A DNA stretch of 64,000 nt from Oceanospirillaceae bacterium (lineage in GTDB: Bacteria > Pseudomonadota > Gammaproteobacteria > Pseudomonadales > Balneatricaceae): the NCBI GenBank assembly GCA_013373085.1, contig JABXIM010000114.1, forward strand, positions 1 to 64,000. The letters are read 5' to 3'. Both the position numbers and the translations under genes were made by a program. Below the pieces are notes generated by a model. That model searched no databases and was not told the DNA's origin. It saw nothing but the letters and a program-made list of their open reading frames with translations. Shown here piece after piece: positions 49,308 to 57,534 of the stretch; within the stretch, counting starts at the first letter, position 1; each line of letters opens with the position of its first letter.

Positions 49308-50459
49308 TTGGAGCTGTTCTTGATCCCCACTTTCGTACCACAACTGACGGCACAGGCTACGCCCGAGGGCCGACAGCCGCTTCAGCAGTTGCTGCCCGCC
49401 GGACAGATGATGCTCGGCCGCGTGATGCAACTGGGCCAGGCGACCGCGGGGAACCAGGGCTTTCGTATCCAGGTGCTCGTGGGCACCCGCGCGCTGACGC
49501 TCGACATTCCCCGCCCCATTGCACCCGGCACCGAGATCCAGATACGGCGCGAGCCCGGCGGGCAGATCAGCATCGGCCTGCCGGCCGCGACGACTGCCAA
49601 AACCGGAGTCTCAGCGCCGCCAGCCGCGGCCGTCGCTGTCGGGAGCACTGCCTCTGCCCCGCTCGACAATGCGCTGCGCGCCAGCCTGCCGAATCAGCAG
49701 TCCTCTGGCGAGGTACTGAAGCGGCTCTCCGCCATGCCCCTGCCAACCACGACCGCCGGGCAGCAGGTCGGCCAGCTGATTCAGTCGCTGCTGCAGCACC
49801 TGTTGATCCGGCCCGGCCAGCGCGATGCCGCCGCGGTTCGTCGCAACGTGGAACTGGGCGGTTTTTTCAGCGAGGCACGACTTGCCGAGGCGCTGAAAGA
49901 GGGCCTGCCCCCGGCGCCGGATCTCAAATCACGACTCGGTCAGCTGCAGCGGCTCAGCGAGCAACTGCCGCCCGAAGCCCGGGAGCAGATGCAGAAACTG
50001 ACCGAGGCGCTGCTGGCCCGGGTGACGACGCAGCAACTGAGCAGCGCGCAGCACAAGCCGGAGCTCGCCGATGGCGGCAGTGAGCGGCAGTTCCGGCTGG
50101 ATCTGCCGGTACTTGTCGACGGGCGCTACGAGACGGTCGGCCTGGATGTCAGACGCAGGCGTCCTGCACCGGATTCGGACCCGCTGCAGGGTTGCTGGAC
50201 TGTCCGGCTGCATTTCGACCTGGACGACGGTCTGGGGTCTCTCGATGCCGACATTCGCCTCGGTGACGACGGCCGGCTGAGTGCACAATTCTGGGCTGCG
50301 GAGCGCGAAGCCGCGCGCCAGGTCGAGGCCGGGCTCGGAGCCCTCACCACAACCCTCGAACGCCAGGGGATCAGTGTCGACCGCCTTCACTGCCGGCATG
50401 GGGTGCCCGCTGCAGCTGACAGCGGTATCCGGCGACGACTCATCGATCTGCGTACATGA
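49308..50459 (+). CDS. FliK-like protein (flagellar hook-length control C-terminal domain)
   Basis: The 383-residue protein has an alanine/glutamine-rich N-terminal region and a C-terminal domain of about 100 residues resembling the Flg_hook (FliK C-terminal) fold. It contains VRLHFDLDDGLGSLDADIRL, AQFWAAEREAARQVEAGLGA and LERQGISVDRLHC. It is distinct from the main hook-length regulator expected elsewhere in the genome. It overlaps the FlhB-like gene by four bases, a pairing that mirrors FliK-FlhB interaction. The start is a TTG at 49308 with no strong ribosome site, so the N-terminus is uncertain; ATG codons near 49407 are an alternative. Confidence 0.75.
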   Translation: MELFLIPTFVPQLTAQATPEGRQPLQQLLPAGQMMLGRVMQLGQATAGNQGFRIQVLVGTRALTLDIPRPIAPGTEIQIRREPGGQISIGLPAATTAKTGVSAPPAAAVAVGSTASAPLDNALRASLPNQQSSGEVLKRLSAMPLPTTTAGQQVGQLIQSLLQHLLIRPGQRDAAAVRRNVELGGFFSEARLAEALKEGLPPAPDLKSRLGQLQRLSEQLPPEAREQMQKLTEALLARVTTQQLSSAQHKPELADGGSERQFRLDLPVLVDGRYETVGLDVRRRRPAPDSDPLQGCWTVRLHFDLDDGLGSLDADIRLGDDGRLSAQFWAAEREAARQVEAGLGALTTTLERQGISVDRLHCRHGVPAAADSGIRRRLIDLRT

Positions 50460-50725
50460 ACGACAACGACCCGAACAAAAGCGCCATCGCGCTTGGCTAC
50501 GCGGCGGACAGGCACAATGCACCGACATTGGTTGCGAAAGGCCGCGGCCTGATCGCAGAGCAGATCATCGCCCTGGCGAACGAGCACGAGGTCCATATTC
50601 ACCAGAGCCCCGAGCTGGTCGATGTCCTGATACGCCTGGAACTGGGCGAGGAGATTCCCGAAGCGCTTTACGTCGCCATCGCCGAGGTGATCGCCTTCGC
50701 CTATGGATTGAAGGCAACGGACTGA
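50456..50725 (+). CDS. FlhX: FlhB C-terminal-domain homologue
   Basis: The 89-residue protein corresponds to the cytoplasmic C-terminal (FlhB-CC) part of the export switch protein FlhB. SAIALGYAADRHNAPTLVAK and GRGLIAEQIIALANEHEVHI match the FlhB region after the NPTH cleavage site, and the C-terminal half keeps the helical IPEALYVAIAEVIAFAYG. No membrane domain and no NPTH are present, so it resembles the pre-cleaved fragment. Such FlhX proteins can partly replace FlhB-CC in other bacteria. It is translationally coupled to the FliK-like gene. Confidence 0.88.
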   Translation: MNDNDPNKSAIALGYAADRHNAPTLVAKGRGLIAEQIIALANEHEVHIHQSPELVDVLIRLELGEEIPEALYVAIAEVIAFAYGLKATD

Positions 50726-50753
50726 AGGCAAGCAAGTTTTAGGGGGGCTGTGT

Positions 50754-50838
50754 GACGGTGCGGTGCGCTTCGCTTACCAGCACCCTACACAGGTTTCGGC
50801 CACGTAGGGTGCCGGTGAGTGCAACGAACCGCACCGTC
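50754..50838. repeat. Long inverted repeat at the convergent flhX / DUF2802 junction
   Basis: GACGGTGCGGTGCGCTTCGC..CAGCACCCTAC (50754-50788) faces GTAGGGTGCCGGTGAGTGCA..CCGCACCGTC (50804-50838). The two 35-base arms are largely complementary around a 15-base loop. It lies exactly between two converging genes and could terminate both. Best-preserved member of the repeat family in this window. Confidence 0.75.
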
Positions 50839-50843
50839 CATAA

Positions 50844-51257
50844 TTATTGCTTGGAATGGTGGCCGAGGGTCTCGGTGGCCTGCAGCTCGCGATGCAGCAG
50901 CGCCATCAGTTCGGCTTCGGGGCGACCGATGCCACAGCTCCTGACCAGGTCGTCGACGTCGGCGCCCATCTCCATCAGGCGGGTGGCCTGGTTGTAGGCG
51001 AGCACGCCCGGATCCCGGTTTTCCAGTTCCTGCTGCTTTTCGGCGGTGAGATTGAGCTTTTGCTCGATCTCAACCATGCGGCGACCCACGCCGATCGAAC
51101 CGCTGGTCATCGAACGGATTTCGTTGCGCAGTACGTTCACCATAGCCTGCTGCTGGCGTTCGTACTGTCGCATGCGCCGATACAGCAACGCGCAGGCAGC
51201 GACAGTGGTCAGCGCCAGCAACAGACAGATAATAAGCAGCAGGGTTGTTTCAGACAC
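50844..51257 (-). CDS. DUF2802 membrane-anchored protein of the chemotaxis cluster
   Basis: From GTG 51257 the product is 137 residues: an N-terminal membrane helix (TLLLIICLLLALTTVAACAL), a coiled-coil-like region (RRMRQYERQQQAMVNVLRNE) and a C-terminal DUF2802 domain with YNQATRLMEMGADVDDLVRS and CGIGRPEAELMALLHRE. Function is unknown, but the gene regularly ends the cheYZAB-motCD-parCP-cheW cluster of Pseudomonas-like bacteria. The longer frame to 51365 runs into parP and lacks similarity. It is 23 bases downstream of parP. Confidence 0.85.
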   Translation of the reverse strand: MSETTLLLIICLLLALTTVAACALLYRRMRQYERQQQAMVNVLRNEIRSMTSGSIGVGRRMVEIEQKLNLTAEKQQELENRDPGVLAYNQATRLMEMGADVDDLVRSCGIGRPEAELMALLHRELQATETLGHHSKQ

Positions 51258-51280
51258 CTTAACGTTCCAGAACCGAAAGG

Positions 51281-51910
51281 CTAGAGAATACCACGGGGAT
51301 CGGCCGAGACCGAGAAGGCATCGTCCAACTGCAACAGCAGCGCCGGGATGTCGATGAGGAAACACCGCTCGGCGCTGCAGGTCCCGAGCAGCCAGGGACG
51401 AGCGGCACGATCACCATTCCAGCTGATCTGGTCGGCTTTCAGGTTCAGCGACTGCAGCAACTCGTCGCAGGCCAGCGCCCAATGGCGACCCGGCAGCACC
51501 AGCGCTTCCTCGTAGCGCGCCAGCGCCGGATTGTAGCGCTCCGGAATCAGCCGCAGCGCCGTATCGACGATCCGGACGGGACCGGTGCGCGACTGGTATC
51601 GCCCCAGCATCCAGTCGTGCTCCCGGTCCAACTCCAGCGAAAGCCCCTTCAGATGCTGGACACCTTCCACCTGGTTGAAAGGCACCGCCAGCCGCAGCCC
51701 ATGCATCCGCACCAGCACCGTGTTGACCTCATCGCCCAGCCAGGCCGGCCGGTACACCAGCGTCGGGTTGTCGACCGGCGTGGCGGCGGGAGCCGCGACA
51801 GCCGGGGCTTCCGCCGCTTTGACCGGTTCCGCTTCGGGATCGCACAGCAGCGTATCCAGATAGTCCTGCACCAGCTGTTGCGGGTGCTTATCGGTCTTGT
51901 TCTGGCTCAT
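51281..51910 (-). CDS. parP: CheW-domain protein ParP
   Basis: ParP links ParC to chemotaxis arrays and keeps them at the cell pole by binding CheA and receptors. The 209-residue protein has a disordered N-terminal tail (residues 1-50, PQQLVQDYLDTLLCDPEAEP then Ala/Pro-rich) and a CheW-like domain. That domain includes MHGLRLAVPFNQVEGVQHLK, GPVRIVDTALRLIPER and WLLGTCSAERCFLIDIPALL. The tail and length distinguish it from canonical CheW (about 160 residues). No separate cheW gene follows it, unlike in Pseudomonas. It lies 3 bases downstream of parC. Confidence 0.85.
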   Translation of the reverse strand: MSQNKTDKHPQQLVQDYLDTLLCDPEAEPVKAAEAPAVAAPAATPVDNPTLVYRPAWLGDEVNTVLVRMHGLRLAVPFNQVEGVQHLKGLSLELDREHDWMLGRYQSRTGPVRIVDTALRLIPERYNPALARYEEALVLPGRHWALACDELLQSLNLKADQISWNGDRAARPWLLGTCSAERCFLIDIPALLLQLDDAFSVSADPRGIL

Positions 51911-51913
51911 CGC

Positions 51914-52690
51914 TCAATCCTGCATCTGCCGCGCCAACAACGATCGCAGCAGCTTGGCGTAGGCGGCAACGCCGCGACTGCCCGCATCCAGTCTTGAGGG
52001 CACCAGGCCCTGGACACTGGCATTGCGAAACTTGGTATCGACCGGCACCACGGCGTCGGCGATCTGCGCCGGGTACTCCCGGTGCAGTTCGCGCAGACAG
52101 TTGACCGATGCCTGGGTACGGCGGTCATAGAAGGTCGGTATCAGACTGTACTCGAGTTTGCGTTTGCGCGCCCGGTTGACCATGGCAATGCTGCGAACCA
52201 TCCGCTCCAGCCCCTTCAGCGCCAGGTACTCAGTCTGTACCGGCACCAGCAGATGCTGACAGGCCGCCAGCGCATTGACCATCAGCACCCCGAGCACCGG
52301 CGGGCTGTCGATCAGCACATAATCGAACTCGCCCTCCAGCCGGCGCAGCGCCCGCGCCACCTGCAACCCCATACCCTCCTTGCCGACGGCCCGGCGCTCA
52401 AGCGTCGCCAGCGCCGTGGACGAGGGCAACAGGGCAATCCGCTCATGGCCGGTCGGCAGCAGCAGCGCCTGCAGCCGGTCCCGGTCGGGTGCATCGCCGG
52501 AAAAAAGGTCGAAGGCACTACGTTCCAGCTCATCGGGATCATGACGGAAATAACTGGTCAGCGATCCATGCGGATCCAGGTCGACCGCCAGTACCCGATG
52601 TCCGGCACCGGCCAGCAATCCCGCCAGTGTCACCACTGTCGTGGTTTTACCTACGCCGCCCTTCTGATTGGCGACCGACCACACCCTCAT
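51914..52690 (-). CDS. parC: ParA-like ATPase ParC (chemotaxis array positioning)
   Basis: ParC is a deviant-Walker ATPase of the ParA/MinD group that recruits chemotaxis arrays to the flagellated pole. The 258-residue product begins MRVWSVANQKGGVGKTTTVV, with the deviant Walker A at about residues 9-16. It continues with VLAVDLDPHGSLTSYF (Walker A'), YVLIDSPPVLGVLMV (Walker B) and a C-terminal ALIPTFYDRR-like stretch (LIPTFYDRRTQASVNCL). Its place between motD and parP separates it from chromosomal ParA, whose partner ParB is absent here. Length is normal. Confidence 0.9.
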   Translation of the reverse strand: MRVWSVANQKGGVGKTTTVVTLAGLLAGAGHRVLAVDLDPHGSLTSYFRHDPDELERSAFDLFSGDAPDRDRLQALLLPTGHERIALLPSSTALATLERRAVGKEGMGLQVARALRRLEGEFDYVLIDSPPVLGVLMVNALAACQHLLVPVQTEYLALKGLERMVRSIAMVNRARKRKLEYSLIPTFYDRRTQASVNCLRELHREYPAQIADAVVPVDTKFRNASVQGLVPSRLDAGSRGVAAYAKLLRSLLARQMQD

Positions 52691-52726
52691 CCGCTCACGA
52701 CCCCCGTGCCAATACCCGTCCCGACA

Positions 52727-53638
52727 TTACTCGGCCTGATCGTCTTCCCGTTCGGCCCGCCGGAACAGAGTGCCGCCCGATTCGGTTTCCACCTGCTCGA
52801 GCGCCGGCTCCGGCGCTTCAGGCTCAGGCTGCAGCAGCTCGCTCACCGTATCGGTGCTGATCTGCTGGCTGCCGAAGGCTTCGACCGCCCGCCGCACCCG
52901 CTGGTCCCGCGAAATCACGATCACCACCCGTCGATTACGGCTGCGACCATCCGCCGAGCGGTTGCTGTAGGCCGGCTGATATTCGCCGTAACCCACAGCC
53001 GCCATGCGCTCGGGCGCCATGCCGTTGAGCGCCAGAATCCGCACCACTGCAGCGGCCCGCGCCGCCGACAGCTCCCAGTTGGACGGGAACTGGTCCGTCT
53101 CGATCGGCTGGTTGTCGGTAAAACCTTCAACGTGAATGGGGTTGTCGAGCCCGATGAGCAGCTTGGCGATATCGCCGAGCAACGCATCGGCTTCTATCTC
53201 GGGCAGGGCGCTGCCGCTGGGAAACAGCTGCGCGGCCCGCAGCTCGATCGATATCCAGAGGTCGTTGCCGTCGATCTTCATCTGTCCGGAATCGATCAGC
53301 GGCGAAAAACGCGTCCGCAGCTGGTCCAGCAAAGCACGCAACTGCGCGGTGTTCTCCGCGTCCGGGGCATCGATCCGGATCGGCGGCGCTTCCGGCACCC
53401 GGTGCGCCCCGACCGGCAGATCCTCCTCGGCCCGCCGCCCGCTATCGCCGGGTGCGCTGCCAGCGCCGTCGAAAACATCGCTCAGGGCTTCCGCCAAGGC
53501 CCGGTACTTCTCCTCGTTCAGGGACGAAATCGCGTACATCACGACGAAGAACGCCAGCAACAGGGTGATGAAATCGGCATAGGAGATCACCCAGCGGTCC
53601 TGGCGGGTGTCATCGGCGGGCGGACGACGGCGCGGCAC
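52727..53638 (-). CDS. motD: Flagellar stator protein MotD (MotB family)
   Basis: MotD with MotC forms one of the two H+-driven stator types of Pseudomonas-like bacteria. The 303-residue protein, starting at GTG 53638 behind AGGA, has a short cytoplasmic N-terminus and a single membrane helix with the ion-binding aspartate Asp22 in ISYADFITLLLAFFVVMYAI. After a plug/linker region comes an OmpA-like peptidoglycan-binding domain (HVEGFTDNQPIETDQFPSNW, ELSAARAAAVVRIL, NRRVVIVI). The C-terminal tail is acidic. It is seven bases downstream of motC. Confidence 0.94.
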   Translation of the reverse strand: MPRRRPPADDTRQDRWVISYADFITLLLAFFVVMYAISSLNEEKYRALAEALSDVFDGAGSAPGDSGRRAEEDLPVGAHRVPEAPPIRIDAPDAENTAQLRALLDQLRTRFSPLIDSGQMKIDGNDLWISIELRAAQLFPSGSALPEIEADALLGDIAKLLIGLDNPIHVEGFTDNQPIETDQFPSNWELSAARAAAVVRILALNGMAPERMAAVGYGEYQPAYSNRSADGRSRNRRVVIVISRDQRVRRAVEAFGSQQISTDTVSELLQPEPEAPEPALEQVETESGGTLFRRAEREDDQAE

Positions 53639-53644
53639 CGGATC

Positions 53645-54385
53645 CTACCCGATGTAGCCCAGCAGTCGCTGGCGTATCAGTTGCGGGCTCTGGCCGTCGG
53701 CGATGGACAGCAGGCCCTCGAGCATCATTTCCTGGTAGCGATAGCGCTCCAGAACCAGATTCTTGATCTTGTTGGCCAGCGGAATCAGCAACAGGTTGGC
53801 GAAACCGACGCCGTAAACGGTGGCGACGAAAGCCGTGGCAATGCCGCTGCCCAGCCCTTCCGGGTCCGCCAGGCTGCTCATCACCTGAATCAGGCCAATC
53901 ACGGCCCCGAGTATGCCGAGCGTCGGCGCGTAACCGCCCATGCTTTCGATCACACGAGCGCCCTGCAGATCCCGCTGCTCCTGGGACACCAGTTGCACTT
54001 CCATCATGGCGCGAATCACCTCGGAGCGCCGGCCGTCGACCAGCAGCTGCAACCCACCCTTAACCACGGGATCCTGTATTCGCGCCACCTCCTTTTCCAG
54101 CGCCAGTAACCCGTTTTTGCGTGCCTGGGCGCACCAGTTGACGACACTCCCGATACCGTCCTCGAAATCATAGCGGGGGCTGCGCACCAGCCAGCGCAGC
54201 AGCTGCAATGCACGACGGAAGTCGTCGGCCGGGGACTGGATCGCCGCCGCGGCCAGGGTACCGCCCAGGACAATCAGCAACGCCGCCGGATTGAACAGCT
54301 GCTGCAGCTGCCCGCCCTCGAGATAGTGTCCGCCGACGACGGCCGCGGCCGCCAGCAACAGCCCCAACAGGCTGAGTCTGTCCAT
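53645..54385 (-). CDS. motC: Flagellar stator protein MotC (MotA family)
   Basis: MotC is the pentameric partner of MotD and generates torque against FliG. The 246-residue protein has four hydrophobic helices: two near the N-terminus (about 4-20 and 32-50) and two in the C-terminal half (PTLGILGAVIGLIQVMSSL and GSGIATAFVATVYGVGFANL). The large cytoplasmic loop between helices 2 and 3 carries charged residues. The MotA proline-containing signature APTLGILGAVIG is clear. It begins one base inside the cheB stop codon. Confidence 0.94.
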   Translation of the reverse strand: MDRLSLLGLLLAAAAVVGGHYLEGGQLQQLFNPAALLIVLGGTLAAAAIQSPADDFRRALQLLRWLVRSPRYDFEDGIGSVVNWCAQARKNGLLALEKEVARIQDPVVKGGLQLLVDGRRSEVIRAMMEVQLVSQEQRDLQGARVIESMGGYAPTLGILGAVIGLIQVMSSLADPEGLGSGIATAFVATVYGVGFANLLLIPLANKIKNLVLERYRYQEMMLEGLLSIADGQSPQLIRQRLLGYIG

Positions 54386-55488
54386 CAGCGCCCCCCTCCA
54401 GCCAGCAGCGGGCCGAATTCCGCAAGGTCCAGCACCGCGTCGGCAAGCCCCGCTTTCACCACGGCCTGCGGCATACCATAGATGGTGCAGCTCTCCTGGT
54501 TCTGCGCCCAGACGGTGGCGCCGGCCTTTTTCAGCAGCTTAGCGCCCTCGCAGCCATCGGCCCCCATGCCGGTAAGAATCAGCGCCAGCGTCCGGCGGCC
54601 ATAACCGCGCGCCGCCGAACCATAGGTCACGTCGACGCTGGGCTTGTATGTCAGCCGCTCGTCACCCGGCAGAATTCGCACCTGGTCGGCGCGGCTGCCA
54701 TCGATGATCATCTGCTGCCCGCCCGGTGCGAGCAGCGCCAGGCCCGGTTCCAGCCGGTCGCCATCCACTGCCTGGCGAACGCGGATCTGGCACTGCTGGT
54801 CGAGCCGCTCGGCGAACACCGGGGTGAAGGTGCCGGGCATATGCTGGACCAGCAGGATCGGGTACGGGAAGGAGGCCGGCAGTTGAGTCAGGATCTGCTG
54901 CAATGCCGAGGGGCCTCCCGTAGACGAACCGATCACCACCAGCCGGCAATCCGGCATTTGCACCCGGGCAGCCGCACGTGGTGGCGGCGAAGGCGGTGAC
55001 GCTTCGCGGGCATTCGGCCGATAAACCAGGGAGCCGGAGGTGCGGCCCGCCGAGGCGCTGTCGGACGCGAAGCGGCTGCGGCGAAAGCGGGGCGAACGCG
55101 CCAGCATCACCAGGCGGTCGATCAGCTGGCTGCTGACCTGGCCGGACTTGTCGATCCAGGCACGAATATCCTTGGGCAGATAATCCACCGCGCCGGCCTC
55201 CAGCGCCTGCAATGTGGTCTGGGCCCCCTCGTGGGTCAGGGAAGACAGCATCAGAATCGACGTCGGCGCCTCTCGCATGATCCGCCGCACCGCTTCGATT
55301 CCATTCATCTGCGGCATCTCGACATCCATGGTAATGACATCGGGCCTGAGTTTGCGCGCCTTTTCGACCCCCTCGACGCCGTTCACCGCGGTACCGACGA
55401 CCTTCAGGCGTGGGTCGCGGGACAGTACGTCGCTGATGCGGTGCCGGAAGAAGCTGGAGTCGTCGACTATGAGTACGCTTAGCGCCAT
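54385..55488 (-). CDS. cheB: Chemotaxis response regulator protein-glutamate methylesterase CheB
   Basis: CheB demethylates and deamidates chemoreceptors when phosphorylated by CheA, giving adaptation. From ATG 55488 (AAGGA site) the product is 367 residues. An N-terminal receiver domain (LIVDDSSFFR, phospho-acceptor Asp55 in TMDVEMPQMNG) is joined by an arginine/proline-rich linker to the C-terminal esterase. The esterase has GSSTGGPSALQQIL (catalytic Ser near 188), LVQHMPGTFTPVFA and ILTGMGADGCEGAK, completing the Ser-His-Asp triad. Length is typical. It lies 25 bases downstream of cheA. Confidence 0.96.
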   Translation of the reverse strand: MALSVLIVDDSSFFRHRISDVLSRDPRLKVVGTAVNGVEGVEKARKLRPDVITMDVEMPQMNGIEAVRRIMREAPTSILMLSSLTHEGAQTTLQALEAGAVDYLPKDIRAWIDKSGQVSSQLIDRLVMLARSPRFRRSRFASDSASAGRTSGSLVYRPNAREASPPSPPPRAAARVQMPDCRLVVIGSSTGGPSALQQILTQLPASFPYPILLVQHMPGTFTPVFAERLDQQCQIRVRQAVDGDRLEPGLALLAPGGQQMIIDGSRADQVRILPGDERLTYKPSVDVTYGSAARGYGRRTLALILTGMGADGCEGAKLLKKAGATVWAQNQESCTIYGMPQAVVKAGLADAVLDLAEFGPLLAGGGR

Positions 55489-55513
55489 GAAATCCTTCTC
55501 GTCAGCGACCGGG

Positions 55514-57508
55514 TCAGGCCGCATAGCGTTTCAAGAGGTTGGGGATATCGATAATCAGCGCAATGCGACCATCGCCGGTTATGGTGGCGCCGGACAATCC
55601 CGGCGTGCCGTGCAGGATGCTGCCGAGCGGCTTGATCACGACTTCTTCCTGTCCCACCAGCTGATCGACGACGAAGCCGACGCGCGTGGTGCCGACGGTG
55701 ACGATCACCACGTGCCCCTGCTTCGGAAGCGGCGCATTCCGGGCACCGTCCACCAGCCAGCGCTTGAGATGGAACAGCGGCAACGCCTGGTCGCGCACGA
55801 CGATGACGCGCTGGCCGTCAACGACATTGGTCCTGGTCAGGTCCAGGTTGAAAATCTCGTTGACGTTGACCAGCGGCAGCGCGAACGCCTGCTGTTCGAG
55901 GGTAACCATCAGCGTCGGCATGATCGCCAGTGTCAGCGGCACCTGGATGGCGATGCGGGTGCCCTGCCCCAGCACCGAGTCGATGTTCAGGGTGCCGTTC
56001 AGCTGGGTGATCCTGGTCTTGACCACATCCATGCCGACACCGCGACCGGAAACGTCGGAGATTTCGGTCTTGGTCGAGAATCCCGGCGCGAAAATCAGGT
56101 TGAAGCATTCCTGGTCGCTCAGGCGCGACGCCGCTTCGGTATCGAGCATGCCGCGCTCGACCGCCAGCCGCCGCAACTTGGCCGGATCCATGCCGCCGCC
56201 GTCATCCTGGATCACCAGCAGGATATGATCGCCCTCCTGCTCCGCCGAGAGCAGCACGCGCCCTTCTCTTGGCTTGCCGAGCTGCTCTCGCCTGGCCGGC
56301 GCTTCGATACCGTGGTCAACGGCATTGCGCACCAGGTGGATAAGCGGATCGGCCAGCGCCTCGACCAGGTTCTTGTCGAGGTCGGTTTCCTCGCCCCGGA
56401 GCTCCAGGCGGACCTCCTTCCTGAGGCTGCGCGACAGGTCGCGGATCAGCCGCGGAAAACGCCCGAACACCTTTTTTACCGGCTGCATGCGGGTTTTCAT
56501 CACCGACATCTGCAGATCCGCGGTAACCATGTCGAGGGTGCCGAGGGCCTTCGCCATGTCTTCGTCCTCCTGGGCGCCGCCCAGCCGCACCAGGCGGTTG
56601 CGCACCAGCACCAGCTCGCCCACCATGTTCATAATGGTGTCGAGCAGGCGGGTATCGACGCGCACACTGGACTCCTGACCGCCGCGGGCGGCATGGGAGG
56701 CCACAGCCCGCTCCTGCTGACGTGCCGCCGGCGCGCGGGGCTTGTCGGCAGACGGAGGCACCGCGAAAGCGCCTTTACCCTCGGCCTGAAGCTTGTCCAG
56801 CAGCGCCTCGAACTCGTCGTCGGTGATCAGGTCCTGGCCTGGAGCAGGGTTCGCGGCCGGCTGTGTCACCGGCGCCTCGGCCAACGGCAGTTCATCCAGC
56901 ATCGCATCGAGTTCCCGCGCCGCCCTATCAGCTGCCCTGGCCTGCGACGACCTGCCAGGCGCACCACCGGCACCGTGCAGCTCGTCCAGCAGCGACTCGA
57001 ACTCGTCCTCGCTGATCAGGTCGTCACCGTCGTTTGGCCCCTCGCCCAGCGCTTCGCGCAGATCCAGCTCCACGTTCGAAGCCTGAGCCGGCCTCGCGGC
57101 GGACGGCACGGCGGTCAACTGTCCACTGGCGGCTTCCGCCAGGCTTTGCAACAGGCAGGGCGGCGCCGGTTCCGGGTTGTCTCCGGTCCGCACCTGGCCG
57201 AACATGCGATTGATCGCATCCAGCGCCTGCAGCACCAGGTCCATCAACGGCGCTGTAACCTTCAGCTCGCCGGTGCGCAGCAGATCGAACAGGTTTTCTG
57301 CCTGATGGCAGCATTCGACCATCGCGTCGATCTGCAGAAAGCCTGCGCCACCCTTGACGGTATGAAAACCACGGAAAATAGCGTTCAACAGCTCACGGTC
57401 GTCGGGGCGCTGCTCGAGATCCACCAGCTGCTCCGACAGCTGCTCCAGGATCTCGCCGGCTTCAATCAGAAAGTCTTCAAGGATCTCCTGATCCACATCC
57501 AAACCCAT
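55514..57508 (-). CDS. cheA: Chemotaxis sensor histidine kinase CheA
   Basis: CheA phosphorylates CheY and CheB in response to receptor signals. The 664-residue protein starts at ATG 57508 (AAGGAG). The P1 domain has the phosphorylated His49 in FRGFHTVKGGAGF. A long linker carries repeated amphipathic motifs, ISEDEFESLLDELHG (about 163-177), RELDAMLDELPLAE (about 198-211) and ITDDEFEALLDKLQAEG (about 227-243). The P3 dimerisation and P4 kinase domains (HLVRNAVDHGIE, DDGGGMDPAKL, GRGVGMDVVKT) and a CheW-like P5 domain follow. By analogy with Vibrio CheA the linker repeats may be the ParP-binding region. There is only one Hpt domain. Confidence 0.96.
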   Translation of the reverse strand: MGLDVDQEILEDFLIEAGEILEQLSEQLVDLEQRPDDRELLNAIFRGFHTVKGGAGFLQIDAMVECCHQAENLFDLLRTGELKVTAPLMDLVLQALDAINRMFGQVRTGDNPEPAPPCLLQSLAEAASGQLTAVPSAARPAQASNVELDLREALGEGPNDGDDLISEDEFESLLDELHGAGGAPGRSSQARAADRAARELDAMLDELPLAEAPVTQPAANPAPGQDLITDDEFEALLDKLQAEGKGAFAVPPSADKPRAPAARQQERAVASHAARGGQESSVRVDTRLLDTIMNMVGELVLVRNRLVRLGGAQEDEDMAKALGTLDMVTADLQMSVMKTRMQPVKKVFGRFPRLIRDLSRSLRKEVRLELRGEETDLDKNLVEALADPLIHLVRNAVDHGIEAPARREQLGKPREGRVLLSAEQEGDHILLVIQDDGGGMDPAKLRRLAVERGMLDTEAASRLSDQECFNLIFAPGFSTKTEISDVSGRGVGMDVVKTRITQLNGTLNIDSVLGQGTRIAIQVPLTLAIMPTLMVTLEQQAFALPLVNVNEIFNLDLTRTNVVDGQRVIVVRDQALPLFHLKRWLVDGARNAPLPKQGHVVIVTVGTTRVGFVVDQLVGQEEVVIKPLGSILHGTPGLSGATITGDGRIALIIDIPNLLKRYAA

Positions 57509-57534
57509 GGGGCGCTCCTTCAAAAAGCCAGGGC

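Noticed and set aside
52082-54109. 675-codon plus-strand frame
   Set aside because: Antisense across parC, motD and motC, which are all convincingly coding.
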